A DNA stretch of 64,000 nucleotides from Pedobacter sp. N36a. Its GTDB lineage: Bacteria; Bacteroidota; Bacteroidia; Sphingobacteriales; Sphingobacteriaceae. The stretch is from NCBI RefSeq assembly GCF_014472395.1, contig NZ_JACSZW010000005.1, forward strand, positions 1 to 64,000. The letters run 5' to 3'. The position numbers and the translations under genes were made by a program. Shown here piece after piece: positions 36,285-45,504 of the stretch. Positions within the stretch are counted from its first letter, which is position 1; the number at the start of each line of letters is the position of its first letter. The notes under the pieces are model-generated. The model saw nothing but the letters and a program-made list of their open reading frames with translations. It did not search any database and was not told the origin of the DNA.

Positions 36285-37244
36285 TTATTTAGGAATTTCT
36301 GCATTTTCCTGAATAGAATTTTGCCCAGTTTCTATTTCAATTTCCTTAGTGGTGACTGCATATGGAGAGGGATGTATTTCTGAGCCATAAGCAACTGCAT
36401 AGGCTTTTGTAAATTCAGCACCAACAAACAAAATAATCGCTGAATAATAGGTCCATAGCAGTAGAATGACCAATGAACCAGCAGCTCCATAAGTACTGCC
36501 TACATCGCTCTGTCCGATGTAAAGTGAAATTCCAAATTTCCCCAGCATAAACAGAATTGCAGTCACCACAGAGCCAAATAATACATCCTTCCATTTAATC
36601 CTGGCATCTGGAAGCACTCTAAAAATCACACCAAAAATAAGGGAGATGACCGCCAGGGTAAGTAATTGGTTTAATATATAAAAAACAATTACAGAGACCT
36701 CAGAAAACCGCGCTTGAAGACGTGCATTAAACCCATCTAAAATAGTAGTAATCGCTAAAGATACCAGTAAGATAAAGCCAAGGCTGATGATGACAGAAAA
36801 GGAAAGAAACCTGTTTTGCAGCATTTTTAGCCAGCCTCGTTTGGGTTTAGCTTTTAGCCCCCAAATGGTATTTATGGAATCTTGTATATCAGCAAAAACA
36901 GTAGTTGCTCCAATTAAAAGCGTCACTAATCCTATGGTAAAGGCCAGTGTATCTTTCTCCCCTATGGCTGCGTTTGCAACGATTTGCTGTAATTGTAAAG
37001 CAGTCTCTTTACCCATAAAACCAGCCAATTGTGAATAGATTTCACCTTGAGCAGCTTCCTGTCCGAGAAATATACCACATAGAGAAATCACTACAACTAG
37101 AAGAGGAGCCATGGAAAAGACCGTATAATATGCCAATGAACCACTCAATTTTGTCACTTTATGATCGTTAAACCCGTTAAAGGTCGCTTTTAATATATTC
37201 CAAACCCCTTTAAAGTTTTCTTTTTCATTTTTCGTTGCTTTCAT
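36285..37244 (-). CDS. YihY/BrkB family inner-membrane protein
   Basis: This 319-residue protein has six membrane segments. The family signatures are KLSGSLAYYTVFSMAPLLVVVISL, FADIQDSINTIWGLKAKPKRGW, RVLPDARIKWKDVLFGSVVTA and SDVGSTYGAAGSLVILLLWTYYSA (each cited in part). Family members were once annotated as RNase BN, but they are membrane proteins of unclear, possibly transport function. It has its own upstream region, shared divergently with the DUF2383 gene. Confidence 0.92.
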   Translation of the reverse strand: MKATKNEKENFKGVWNILKATFNGFNDHKVTKLSGSLAYYTVFSMAPLLVVVISLCGIFLGQEAAQGEIYSQLAGFMGKETALQLQQIVANAAIGEKDTLAFTIGLVTLLIGATTVFADIQDSINTIWGLKAKPKRGWLKMLQNRFLSFSVIISLGFILLVSLAITTILDGFNARLQARFSEVSVIVFYILNQLLTLAVISLIFGVIFRVLPDARIKWKDVLFGSVVTAILFMLGKFGISLYIGQSDVGSTYGAAGSLVILLLWTYYSAIILFVGAEFTKAYAVAYGSEIHPSPYAVTTKEIEIETGQNSIQENAEIPK

Positions 37245-37459
37245 AATTTTGTTAAATCTGGCATTTTATTGCGGTATCAATTCCAACTATAAACTCGTTC
37301 AAAAGCAAATATGTTTTCATTTACCTTAATTCCATCATCATCATCCCCCCTATCAGGCGAGCATCAGCACTGCAGCTTTCTGTGAATTAATAAAATTTAT
37401 ATTTTTAAAACCACATTGGTTTACGGAATGTTCTAGGAGTTCAACAAAAAACTACTACT

Positions 37460-37924
37460 ATGAATGTAACAGAAAAATCAATTTCGGTATTAAACGATCT
37501 GACAGAAATCAACAATGACCGTATAGCAGGATTTGAAAAAGCAATTGCTGATATTAAAGATGAGAATATAGATTTAAAAGCCATCTTTCAACAGTATAGC
37601 AGCCAGAGCAGGAAATTCAGCCAGGAGCTTACCGCTATTGTCGCAGGCTATGGAGAAGAGGTAGAAACGGGCAATAGCGTTGCTGGTACCTTACATAGGG
37701 CCTGGATAGATGTAAAATCTCTATTTGGTGGTAGCGATCGTGCAAGTATTCTTTCTGAAGCTGAGCGTGGTGAAGATGCCATTAAAGCGGCATATACTTT
37801 GGCCTTGGAAAAAGGTGAACTGACTGGCGAAGCATTAGAAACAGTGAGCAGACAAGCACAGGATATTAAAGCCGCGCACGATGCCATTAAAGCGCTGAGA
37901 GATGCTGCAAAAATCACCAGCTAA
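37460..37924 (+). CDS. PA2169/DUF2383 family four-helix-bundle protein, second copy
   Basis: The 154-residue protein repeats the pattern of the copy at 33168-33623: LNDLTEINNDRIAGFEKA, FQQYSSQSRKFSQEL, SVAGTLHRAWIDVKSLFGG and a long C-terminal helix. It is divergent from the BrkB gene and followed by a good terminator, so it is monocistronic. Confidence 0.88.
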   Translation: MNVTEKSISVLNDLTEINNDRIAGFEKAIADIKDENIDLKAIFQQYSSQSRKFSQELTAIVAGYGEEVETGNSVAGTLHRAWIDVKSLFGGSDRASILSEAERGEDAIKAAYTLALEKGELTGEALETVSRQAQDIKAAHDAIKALRDAAKITS

Positions 37925-37943
37925 TTTATTAATATGATCAACC

Positions 37944-37977
37944 TACAAAGCTGGAAAGCGTAATTTCCGGCTTTGTA
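37944..37977 (+). terminator. hairpin terminator after the DUF2383 gene
   Basis: A 14-bp stem with one G-U pair (arms 37944-37957 and 37964-37977) and a 6-base loop, followed by TTCCTT. It lies 20 bp after the stop codon. Confidence 0.7.
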
Positions 37978-38026
37978 TTCCTTGATGACAACCTCTTTTA
38001 TAAAGACTTGCAATGCCTAGTTAATA

Positions 38027-38515
38027 ATGCTTACACACATGATTCATAATCCTCAAACTACCATTCATGCTTCCCGAATTGGAAACATTGAAGTACTACA
38101 AGAATTAATCCGACTAGAAGCCGACCTTAATGCAAGCGATGAGAAAGGATATACCCCACTTATTATTTCCTGCTACAACAATCAATATGAGGCTGCAAAG
38201 TTATTGATTGAACATGGTGCAGCACTCAATTCACAAGATCAAGGAGGCAATACTGCGCTAATGGGGGTATCCTTTAAAGGATACCTTAGCATCGCTGAGC
38301 TGCTGATTCATCATGGTGCAGACCTCAACCTGCAGCATGGCAATGGTGGAACTGCCTTAATGTTTGCTGCTATGTTTGGTAGAAATGACGTCTTAAAGTT
38401 ATTATTGAGCGAGGGCGCCGATAAAACCATTCTGGATATCCGTGGTTTGTCGGTATTGGATCATGCTGCACAGCAGGGAAATGAAGAAGCACTTAGAATA
38501 ATAGAACAGTATTAG
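38027..38515 (+). CDS. ankyrin-repeat protein
   Basis: The 162-residue protein carries four to five ankyrin repeats: TIHASRIGNIEVLQELIRL, GYTPLIISCYNNQYEAAKLL, GNTALMGVSFKGYLSIAELL, GGTALMFAAMFGRNDVLKLL and a final GLSVLDHAAQQGNEEALRII. There is no signal peptide. It converges on a catalase gene. Small ankyrin proteins beside catalase are known (AnkB of Pseudomonas, required for full KatB activity), which supports a functional link here. ATG 38039 is an alternative start. Confidence 0.9.
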   Translation: MLTHMIHNPQTTIHASRIGNIEVLQELIRLEADLNASDEKGYTPLIISCYNNQYEAAKLLIEHGAALNSQDQGGNTALMGVSFKGYLSIAELLIHHGADLNLQHGNGGTALMFAAMFGRNDVLKLLLSEGADKTILDIRGLSVLDHAAQQGNEEALRIIEQY

Positions 38516-38546
38516 AGACACTTGATCATAAACTTAATGATAAAAG

Positions 38547-38575
38547 AAATGCCCGGTCATAATTGCCGGGCATTT
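38547..38575. terminator. bidirectional terminator between ankyrin and catalase genes
   Basis: Arms AAATGCCCGG (38547-38556) and CCGGGCATTT (38566-38575) with a 9-base loop. T-runs follow on the plus strand, and A-rich sequence precedes it for the minus strand. Confidence 0.85.
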
Positions 38576-38590
38576 TTCATTTTAATTTAA

Positions 38591-40780
38591 TTATGCAGGA
38601 ACCTTTCTTGGTTTCTCCCTATTCCAAAAACGATGCTGTGAGATGGCCAATATAAATTGTTTGGCCAGTAATGCAGGATCTGTTTCCAGCACAATACCTT
38701 CCTGAATTACCGTTTGATCTTTAGCATCTTTAGGCAGTTTTCCTGATAAATAGGTCAACTCCAGTAATTTTACAGCTTGCTGATCCACTGCAATCGCTTT
38801 ACAATGTTTGAAAGCCTCATTCAAAAAGTGAATCGCATTCGCCTCCCCTTTAAGCGTTTCAGTACTCTCCTTTCCACCTGGTACATAAACTGCATCATAA
38901 AGCACAGAGGCAGCAGTTAAAAAACTCTGATCTACAGGAAATTTAGTCCCATCCGAACCTTTGACTGCACCCAGTTTTGGCGCAATAATTTCTACCACTC
39001 CACCTGCCGCAAGCAATGCTTTCTTAACGGTATCCAATGATTTTGAATCCAGCCCATCGGCTACAAGAAAAGCCACTTTTCTCGTCTTAATCGTATCTTT
39101 AATAGTATTAGCCATACTCAATGCCTCAGACTTTTCCAGGGTACTTTTTACCGAAATTGGTTCAAAATCAGCCTGTTTTCCATCAGCAGGAACACTATGA
39201 TTGATAGGTTCCTGAGGTCCTTTAGGCACTTCCAGTCCAAGTGCTATTGCAACATCTGCTGCAAGTTTCTGATTAATTCTGGTTAGAATACCCACCATTC
39301 TTTCCCTTATCGCTACTGTTTTTACTTTTCCAAGTTCAAAACTTAAAGCATCTGTAATGTGGTTCTTCTCAGGCTCAGATTGACTATTAAAAAACAAGGT
39401 CGCCTGGCTAAAATGGTCAAAGAAGCTTTTACTTCTTGCTCTTACTTTTTTAGCATCTATACGTTCCTGATAAGAAGTAAAACCTCCATCGGCAGCCTTA
39501 GCCTGCTGCGGATCATTGTTTCCCAGCGCATTCGGGCCATAACTCGTTTTCCCCTTGTTAATCGTTTGCCGCATAAATCCATCGCGCTGATTATTATGTA
39601 CGGGAACGATAGGTCTGTTAATTGGAATCTCATGGAAATTAGGTCCTCCAAGTCTAATCAACTGGGTGTCTGTATAAGAAAACAGTCTGCCCTGCATTAA
39701 TGGATCATTGGTAAAATCAATTCCTGGAACAATATGCCCTACATGAAAAGCCACCTGTTCAGTTTCCGCAAAGAAGTTATCCGGGTTGCGGTTTAAGGTC
39801 ATTTTCCCAATACGCTGTACCGGCACCAATTCCTCGGGGATGAGTTTAGTTGGATCTAACAGATCAAATTCAAACTTGAACTCATCTGCCTCTGGAACAA
39901 TTTGTACGCCCAGTTCCCATTCCGGAAAAGCACCGCTTTCAATGGCTTCCCATAAATCTCTTCTATGAAAATCTGAGTCCTTACCGGAGATATTTTGAGC
40001 TTCATCCCATGCTACGGAATGAACACCCAATAAAGGTTTCCAGTGAAACTTAACGAAACAACCCGCTCCTTTTTCATTAATGAATCTGAAAGTATGTACG
40101 CCAAATCCCTCCATCATTCTTAAGCTTCTTGGAATTGCCCGGTCGCTCATTGCCCACATGATCATGTGTGCGGATTCAGGCATTAAAGAAATAAAGTCCC
40201 AGAAAGTGTCATGTGCCGAAGCGGCCTGGGGCATTTCATGGTCTGGCTCTGGCTTTACTGCATGAATTAGATCCGGAAATTTCATCGCATCCTGAATAAA
40301 GAAAACAGGCATATTATTTCCTACCAAATCAAAGTTACCCTGCTGCGTATAAAACTTAACAGCAAATCCTCTTACGTCCCGCGCCAAATCCGTTGATCCA
40401 CGGGATCCGGCAACTGTAGAAAAACGAACAAAAACAGGTGTCTCGGTTGTGGTATCTTTTAAGAAATGTGCTTTGGTGAAAGCAGATTGGGATTCATACA
40501 GTTTAAATACTCCATGCGCTCCTGAACCTCTTGCATGTACAATACGCTCAGGAATTCGCTCATGATCAAAATGAGTGATTTTCTCCCTTAAGATAAAATC
40601 TTCCAATAAGGTTGCTCCCCGCTCCCCTACTTTCAGTGAATTCTGATCATCATTAATTCGGACACCATGATCGGTTGTCATGAACTCTCCGGAAGCATCC
40701 GCCGAATGCGGCTTTAAATGCTTTATCTTTTCGTTTTCCGGTTGATTTCCCGGTTTTGCCTGTGATTTTTGCTTTGCCAT
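38591..40780 (-). CDS. katE: large-subunit monofunctional catalase HPII (clade 2)
   Basis: The 729-residue length and domain order fit HPII. The catalytic His is in RIPERIVHARGSGAHG, the catalytic Asn in NNMPVFFIQDAMKFPD, and the haem-ligand Tyr in RLFSYTDTQLIRLGGPNF. A C-terminal DJ-1-like flavodoxin domain follows at about 560-715 (RKVAFLVADGLDSKSL, AVYVPGGKES). The cytosolic enzyme decomposes hydrogen peroxide, mainly in stationary phase. A long basic, Lys-rich N-terminus precedes the core. Convergent to the ankyrin protein gene. Confidence 0.97.
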   Translation of the reverse strand: MAKQKSQAKPGNQPENEKIKHLKPHSADASGEFMTTDHGVRINDDQNSLKVGERGATLLEDFILREKITHFDHERIPERIVHARGSGAHGVFKLYESQSAFTKAHFLKDTTTETPVFVRFSTVAGSRGSTDLARDVRGFAVKFYTQQGNFDLVGNNMPVFFIQDAMKFPDLIHAVKPEPDHEMPQAASAHDTFWDFISLMPESAHMIMWAMSDRAIPRSLRMMEGFGVHTFRFINEKGAGCFVKFHWKPLLGVHSVAWDEAQNISGKDSDFHRRDLWEAIESGAFPEWELGVQIVPEADEFKFEFDLLDPTKLIPEELVPVQRIGKMTLNRNPDNFFAETEQVAFHVGHIVPGIDFTNDPLMQGRLFSYTDTQLIRLGGPNFHEIPINRPIVPVHNNQRDGFMRQTINKGKTSYGPNALGNNDPQQAKAADGGFTSYQERIDAKKVRARSKSFFDHFSQATLFFNSQSEPEKNHITDALSFELGKVKTVAIRERMVGILTRINQKLAADVAIALGLEVPKGPQEPINHSVPADGKQADFEPISVKSTLEKSEALSMANTIKDTIKTRKVAFLVADGLDSKSLDTVKKALLAAGGVVEIIAPKLGAVKGSDGTKFPVDQSFLTAASVLYDAVYVPGGKESTETLKGEANAIHFLNEAFKHCKAIAVDQQAVKLLELTYLSGKLPKDAKDQTVIQEGIVLETDPALLAKQFILAISQHRFWNREKPRKVPA

Positions 40781-40869
40781 AGGTTTTTAATTGAATGAAG
40801 ATGTGTTTTATTAGGCTTTACCATAGAACTGATGACGTCAAAAATTGTTTCAGGAGGGATCTAAAAAGA

Positions 40870-40902
40870 AAAGCCTTGATAATCATAAATCTTCAAGGCT
40901 TT
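40870..40902 (-). terminator. terminator of the blaI-M56 operon
   Basis: Arms AAAGCCTTGA (40870-40879) and TCAAGGCTTT (40893-40902) enclose a 13-base loop. On the minus strand it is followed by TCTTTTT. It lies downstream of the M56 gene and the 80-residue ORF and upstream of katE. Confidence 0.8.
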
Positions 40903-40928
40903 CCTTTTTCTTAAATACAAGGGGTTTT

Positions 40929-41171
40929 TCAGCTGATTATTCTTCCTATCGCTTCTTCTATATTAATGTCCATCCTAATTATTATACCTTTAAATGATCT
41001 ATAATGTGATTTGATAAATTCTGGACACTTCGTCCCAAGGGGGATACCCCTGCCCGATATAATTGAAACCATACCTTTCATGATATTTAACAATTTACTT
41101 TTAATTACAGTAATTTCATAGTGACCTCCTCCTATTGAAATTCGGCAAGAATGCCAAGAAGTAAAGCACAT
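40929..41171 (-). CDS. possible 80-residue protein after the M56 gene
   Basis: The frame starts 16 bp after the M56 stop and ends 27 bp before the operon terminator. The sequence contains GGGHYEITVIKSKLLNIMKG and RGIPLGTKCPEFIKSHYRSF and is basic, with no signal peptide. I recognise no family. Its position inside the transcript supports it, but nothing else does. Confidence 0.3.
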   Translation of the reverse strand: MCFTSWHSCRISIGGGHYEITVIKSKLLNIMKGMVSIISGRGIPLGTKCPEFIKSHYRSFKGIIIRMDINIEEAIGRIIS

Positions 41172-41187
41172 TACCTATACCAACAGG

Positions 41188-42432
41188 CTATAGTTGTTTC
41201 TTAGAAGTAATCAGGACTACCCCATTTTTACCACGTTCGCCATAAACATCAGTGGCTGAAGTACCCTTCAAAACATCTATAGATTCAATCGTCTCCGATT
41301 TAATCTGGTTGATGTCATAATGAATTTCCTGACCATCCAGGTAAACCAGAACAGCTGATGCAGCAGCAGTGGGAGCCGATTGTTTAGGCTTCATGTTGAC
41401 TTCCTTTGCCTCACCTTTAACTGTAGCAGTCCGCTTCTTTTGCCGGTTTGCCGCGGCAGTATTGGCTAAAATTTCTGGCCCCGCATCATGCTTTGAAAGC
41501 CTTGGAGCGGTTACTTCTGCAGCTCGTAGCACTGGAGCTATAATTTCTGAAGCTTTCCCTCCCGGATCCGCTACAAATATAGGTTTTGCAAAGGCCCATA
41601 GAAAAACCGCAAGCAGTGGAAGTAACACCAGAACGATCAGCTTTTTTGTCGCAGCAGAAGCAGCTTTTGTCATCATTTTAACACGCTTCAATTTATCATA
41701 ATGTGCAAAAGAACTTGACAAAGCGAATACCGGGGTTCCCAAGCTATGGTTCAGCAATGCAGCACGGTATAATCCTACCGGATTCCCCTTTGCCAGCACC
41801 GCAGTATCTGCAAGAAATTCATGATTCTGCTTGATGCAATAGGTATACACCCATATCAATGGATTGAACCATTGAAAAATGCAAAGCAATTGAGATAGCA
41901 ACAGGTCCAGCCAATGAAATTGCTTTACATGTGCCAGCTCATGCTCAAAAATCAGTTTCTTTTCTATTTCCGAGGTTTCAGCAGAACCATTTACAAGGAT
42001 ATAATTGAAAACTGAAAATGACGCCTTCAAATCGTTGGTTTTGACTAACCTATAGCCCTTCATTTCCGTAAATCCATATTTACGAATCAGACTTTTCAGC
42101 TTGTTTAAACCTATAAAATAACGAAGCCCTAAAAACACAATTCCCAAAGCATAAACGACAATTAAAAACACGTAAATCAGGGGTAATCCAGTAGTCGTTT
42201 CGACAACATCGGTTTGGTTTGAAGCGGGTAAAACAGCCGCGACAGTAACTGTATTTACCTTAAAAGTATAAGTGTAAAATGGCAGCAAAGCTGCCGTTAC
42301 CAAGCCCGTCAGCAAGAAATATCTGTTAAAACGGTAAAAGGTCTCGTTTTTTAGAAAACACCAGTACACTGCTAAAAATCCGGTGATGCATACCGTAGAT
42401 TTTAAAAGATATATCGCCAACTGTTCCATCAT
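41188..42432 (-). CDS. BlaR1/MecR1-like M56 membrane metallopeptidase with C-terminal plug-like segment
   Basis: The ATG at 42432 follows the blaI stop by 3 bp (an extra TTG codon lies just before). Membrane helices are at about 8-28, 40-58 and 86-108. The zinc site is HELAH near residue 165 in FEHELAHVKQFHW. A fourth helix (LIVLVLLPLLAVFLWAF) precedes a Pro/Ala/Lys-rich linker. The last 60 residues (VYLDGQEIHYDINQI, ESIDVLKGTSATDVYGE, GKNGVVLITSKK) resemble a TonB-receptor plug tail, a fusion common in Bacteroidota. The penicillin-binding sensor of BlaR1 is absent, so the signal is probably not a beta-lactam. It should inactivate the BlaI-type repressor encoded just upstream. Confidence 0.9.
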   Translation of the reverse strand: MMEQLAIYLLKSTVCITGFLAVYWCFLKNETFYRFNRYFLLTGLVTAALLPFYTYTFKVNTVTVAAVLPASNQTDVVETTTGLPLIYVFLIVVYALGIVFLGLRYFIGLNKLKSLIRKYGFTEMKGYRLVKTNDLKASFSVFNYILVNGSAETSEIEKKLIFEHELAHVKQFHWLDLLLSQLLCIFQWFNPLIWVYTYCIKQNHEFLADTAVLAKGNPVGLYRAALLNHSLGTPVFALSSSFAHYDKLKRVKMMTKAASAATKKLIVLVLLPLLAVFLWAFAKPIFVADPGGKASEIIAPVLRAAEVTAPRLSKHDAGPEILANTAAANRQKKRTATVKGEAKEVNMKPKQSAPTAAASAVLVYLDGQEIHYDINQIKSETIESIDVLKGTSATDVYGERGKNGVVLITSKKQL

Positions 42433-42435
42433 CAA

Positions 42436-42822
42436 TTATTTTTCTTCTTCTTTTTTCAATTGATCTTTTGTATCTCTAATGAGCAGATCGAGTTCTTCAA
42501 TGGTATAATTGTTTTCCTTCGCAAAGAATGAGGTCATCGCTGCAAATGAGTTGTTGAAGTAATTTCTTAGTAAACCTGACAGTTGAGATTTTGAATAGGC
42601 TTCTTTAGCCACTAAAGGCGTATACACGTTCGTTCTACCTAAACTATTATGGGAAACAAAGCCCTTGTTCTCTAATATGGTCAATACGGTAGACACAGTA
42701 GTCCTTGCAGGCTTTGGATCTTCCAGTTGATCACGGATTTCCTGCACTGTACCTTCATTCAGGGTCCACAATGCCTGCATGATCTGCTCTTCTGCTCTCG
42801 TCAATTGCACTCCTTTTTCCAT
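42436..42822 (-). CDS. BlaI/MecI/CopY family repressor
   Basis: This 128-residue protein has the winged helix of the family (LTRAEEQIMQALWTLNEGTVQEI, PARTTVSTVLTILENKGFV) and a dimerisation helix at the C-terminus (FAKENNYTIEELDLLIRD). It forms one operon with the M56 peptidase gene. A dyad GACTA-N6-TAGAC lies 14 bp before its start, and the same dyad recurs twice at 46383-46437, so autoregulation and control of the neighbouring operon are likely. Confidence 0.93.
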   Translation of the reverse strand: MEKGVQLTRAEEQIMQALWTLNEGTVQEIRDQLEDPKPARTTVSTVLTILENKGFVSHNSLGRTNVYTPLVAKEAYSKSQLSGLLRNYFNNSFAAMTSFFAKENNYTIEELDLLIRDTKDQLKKEEEK

Positions 42823-42835
42823 TTAATAAACTTAC

Positions 42836-42851
42836 GACTATTTTTATAGAC
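42836..42851. promoter_or_regulatory. candidate BlaI operator upstream of blaI
   Basis: GACTATTTTTATAGAC is a near-perfect dyad of the form GNCTA-N6-TAGAC, lying between the beta-barrel gene stop and the blaI start. It matches the two dyads at 46383-46437 in length, spacing and A/T-rich centre. Confidence 0.65.
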
Positions 42852-42861
42852 CAGCAAACAA

Positions 42862-45504
42862 TTATTTGATCTTGAATCGAACCTTCAGCAGTACTTGTGC
42901 AGGCCTTAGGTTATAAGTCGTATAATATGTACTCAGTTCATTATATACCGCAGAGGCATACTCCTTCACATTAAACACGTTGTTATATTCCAGATTAAAT
43001 TCCACACGCTTATAGGTATATTTTGTAGCCAAATCAGCAAACTTCATCGACTTACTGGCCCCGGAAAGTGAGTTGTTATAAAAGTGCTCCATGGCCAGGT
43101 TAACTGTCCAGCTTTTTGACGGGAAAAAACTCAGCTGCCCCCTTTGAATACTCCTGCTAATGGGCTTGAAATGATCATCACCTTGAACGATTTTATTGAA
43201 ACTTTTCGAATATTGATAAGCATAAGATAGGCTCGCCCATTTTTCTATTTTACTGACGATAGCTGGCTTGATACTATATTGATCATTTTGAAAATAGAAA
43301 ATCAGTCCCTGACTAATTTGTGAAGCATTGGAATGGCTGTATTCCATTTCAAGCCTGATTGTAGCAGCAATGGCCTCTATCCCTTTACTAAAGATTACAG
43401 ACCATAAATATCCATTATTAACATTTGGAAGTTCATATGTTCTCTTCAAGCTTCTGATCCCTTCATAATCGTAACCATACATCAAGCTCGCTCTTTTTTT
43501 GAAATAGCTGACACTCAAGTTAAGAAACACTTCATGAACAGGATGCCGATAGGCCAAATCAACAAGGTAACTCTGACTTTTTTTTTCTGGCAATGCGCCT
43601 TCATTCCTCAGCAAACTTCGGTAAGATTGCAGTACATAACCTGTAAATCCATTTTCCAGATCCCCCAATTCATTTCCATAGTTCGCCCGAAATGTCATAT
43701 TCCAAAGCAAGCTCAATTCATACCTCAGGGAAAACGACGGGTTAAAGAATACTCGTTTTGTAGCATTACTCCATCCGCTTAGCCTGTCATTGCGATCTAA
43801 GTAATTATAGACCAATGGAAGCTGAAGTGTAGCGCGCAGCTTGTTTTTTGAATAGGTATAATCAGGACTTACAAATACTTCATAAGTATTCCAGCTCAAA
43901 TCATTGCGCAATGAATCTACCATTATACTTAAGCTGCCTCCTTCATTCAAACCCTGTAGCGCAGACCTGAATTGCTTTAAATTCGCATTAAAACCAATTG
44001 AATAATCCTGTTTAAAGGCCTTAGCATTTACGCTATAAGTTACCTTGTTTAGGCTACGAAAACTTTCCTGATCGAGCGACTGCCGCATGAAGTGATACGC
44101 GGCACTATTTTCAAACAATTCAGGGTACAACAAAGGTTTAATCTTCAACACCTGTGGATTACTTTCATATCCCTGGTAAGCATAAAAGCGCCATGTTGCC
44201 CGAGCATAATTCTTCAGCGTAATGAAGGTATTCGTCAGACGAAATGTGGGCTTCTGTAATTCCTGGAACAGCTGCTCAGAATTGAAGACCTTCCCTTCCG
44301 CCTGATTCCATTTCCCTGTAAATTTCAATGTATTGTCCAGGTAATACTTGTCTTTATTGTCATTCAGCTGCAGTGTTCCTTCCAGATAGTTAATCTGTTC
44401 GGTTGCCGCTAATGTTTCTTCCACAATAAGCAGGCTATCGGCAGGTAAATAATACACAGAACGGGAAGAACTTTCACGATCCTGACGATCATTAAGATAA
44501 CTCAAATTAGCGGTCAGCTGCAAGTCGTTTTTTGTTGCCCATAACTGGTTCACAGTCCCCATATTTGCCCTATTAAACAAATAGTGCTTCTGACTGATTT
44601 CTGGCAGTCCCGGCGACTGCAGGTTTAAAGAACTCCCTTCTTTCATCGTTTTATCACTGGCATAAAAGGACTGGAGTGCCTTGGACACCTCACTCCCAGT
44701 GTTGTTCCCTTTGTAAGTGTCCAGGTGCTGCTTATTCTTATCAAAATACATCGCTGATAGCTCATGATGGTACAGTATTGGCGCAGCACCGGCTCCCAGC
44801 TGTGCATTTGCCGTTAATATACCTTTTGCGCTATCTTTCAGCTTCAAATTAATCGCAGCCTCCTCTTTAAATTCCTTATCCTTGAGTACTTTGATGGGTT
44901 GGTGGTTTTCCAGCACCTGTACCATAGCCACATCCTTAGCGGCAACATTATTTGTGGCAATCCCATAACGTCCCTGCAGGAGGTCCTTACCCTCAATATA
45001 AAATTTACTGATCGGTTTGTTATTGTACAAAATGGAACCATCTTCTTTTACCTGAATCCCTGGCATTTTTTTTAGGGCATCGCCGATGGTACGGTCATTT
45101 TGATCGATGAAAGCATCAGTCAGGTAATTTAAAGTATCATTCAGCCGACGGATTCTAGGTGGAGTTACTTTGATCTCCTTCAACTTGATGGCTTCGGGAA
45201 TCACACCAAAATTTCTAACCTGACTCGTATTCCTAAGTAGAATAGATTGCTTTTGGATGTTCAATCCGGAAACGATAATCAACAAACTATCTGATTTACT
45301 GCTGAAATTCAAAAGATAACGTCCTTTAAGATCTGTAGAAGTAAACGCAAATACTGCCAGGCCATTTTTTTCTTTTACCGTTACACTGATTCCAATCAAA
45401 GCCTTTCCATCATTTTTATTGCTAATTTGCCCTTGAATGATCGTCTGCCCTTTCACATCAATGGCTAACCAGGCCAGAAACATCAGCATCAATGCCCTGA
45501 TCAT
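42862..45504 (-). CDS. outer-membrane beta-barrel protein with carboxypeptidase-like and plug-like domains
   Basis: This 880-residue protein starts with a signal peptide (LMLMFLAWLAIDVKGQ) and a carboxypeptidase D-regulatory-like domain (TIIQGQISNKNDGKALIGIS). The plug-like region follows (IGDALKKMPGIQVKEDGSIL, KPISKFYIEGKDLLQGRYGI). The rest alternates in beta-strand fashion to the end (RPAQVLLKVRFKIK). It overlaps the preceding GLPGLI frame by 4 bp (ATGA), so translation is probably coupled. GLPGLI and such barrels occur together in many Bacteroidota and are thought to act in secretion or uptake. It is likely under BlaI control. Confidence 0.88.
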   Translation of the reverse strand: MIRALMLMFLAWLAIDVKGQTIIQGQISNKNDGKALIGISVTVKEKNGLAVFAFTSTDLKGRYLLNFSSKSDSLLIIVSGLNIQKQSILLRNTSQVRNFGVIPEAIKLKEIKVTPPRIRRLNDTLNYLTDAFIDQNDRTIGDALKKMPGIQVKEDGSILYNNKPISKFYIEGKDLLQGRYGIATNNVAAKDVAMVQVLENHQPIKVLKDKEFKEEAAINLKLKDSAKGILTANAQLGAGAAPILYHHELSAMYFDKNKQHLDTYKGNNTGSEVSKALQSFYASDKTMKEGSSLNLQSPGLPEISQKHYLFNRANMGTVNQLWATKNDLQLTANLSYLNDRQDRESSSRSVYYLPADSLLIVEETLAATEQINYLEGTLQLNDNKDKYYLDNTLKFTGKWNQAEGKVFNSEQLFQELQKPTFRLTNTFITLKNYARATWRFYAYQGYESNPQVLKIKPLLYPELFENSAAYHFMRQSLDQESFRSLNKVTYSVNAKAFKQDYSIGFNANLKQFRSALQGLNEGGSLSIMVDSLRNDLSWNTYEVFVSPDYTYSKNKLRATLQLPLVYNYLDRNDRLSGWSNATKRVFFNPSFSLRYELSLLWNMTFRANYGNELGDLENGFTGYVLQSYRSLLRNEGALPEKKSQSYLVDLAYRHPVHEVFLNLSVSYFKKRASLMYGYDYEGIRSLKRTYELPNVNNGYLWSVIFSKGIEAIAATIRLEMEYSHSNASQISQGLIFYFQNDQYSIKPAIVSKIEKWASLSYAYQYSKSFNKIVQGDDHFKPISRSIQRGQLSFFPSKSWTVNLAMEHFYNNSLSGASKSMKFADLATKYTYKRVEFNLEYNNVFNVKEYASAVYNELSTYYTTYNLRPAQVLLKVRFKIK

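Noticed and set aside
41188..42822. Beta-lactam resistance sensor-repressor pair
   Set aside because: The M56 protein has no penicillin-binding domain, and the linked targets are GLPGLI and barrel genes, so antibiotic sensing is not supported.
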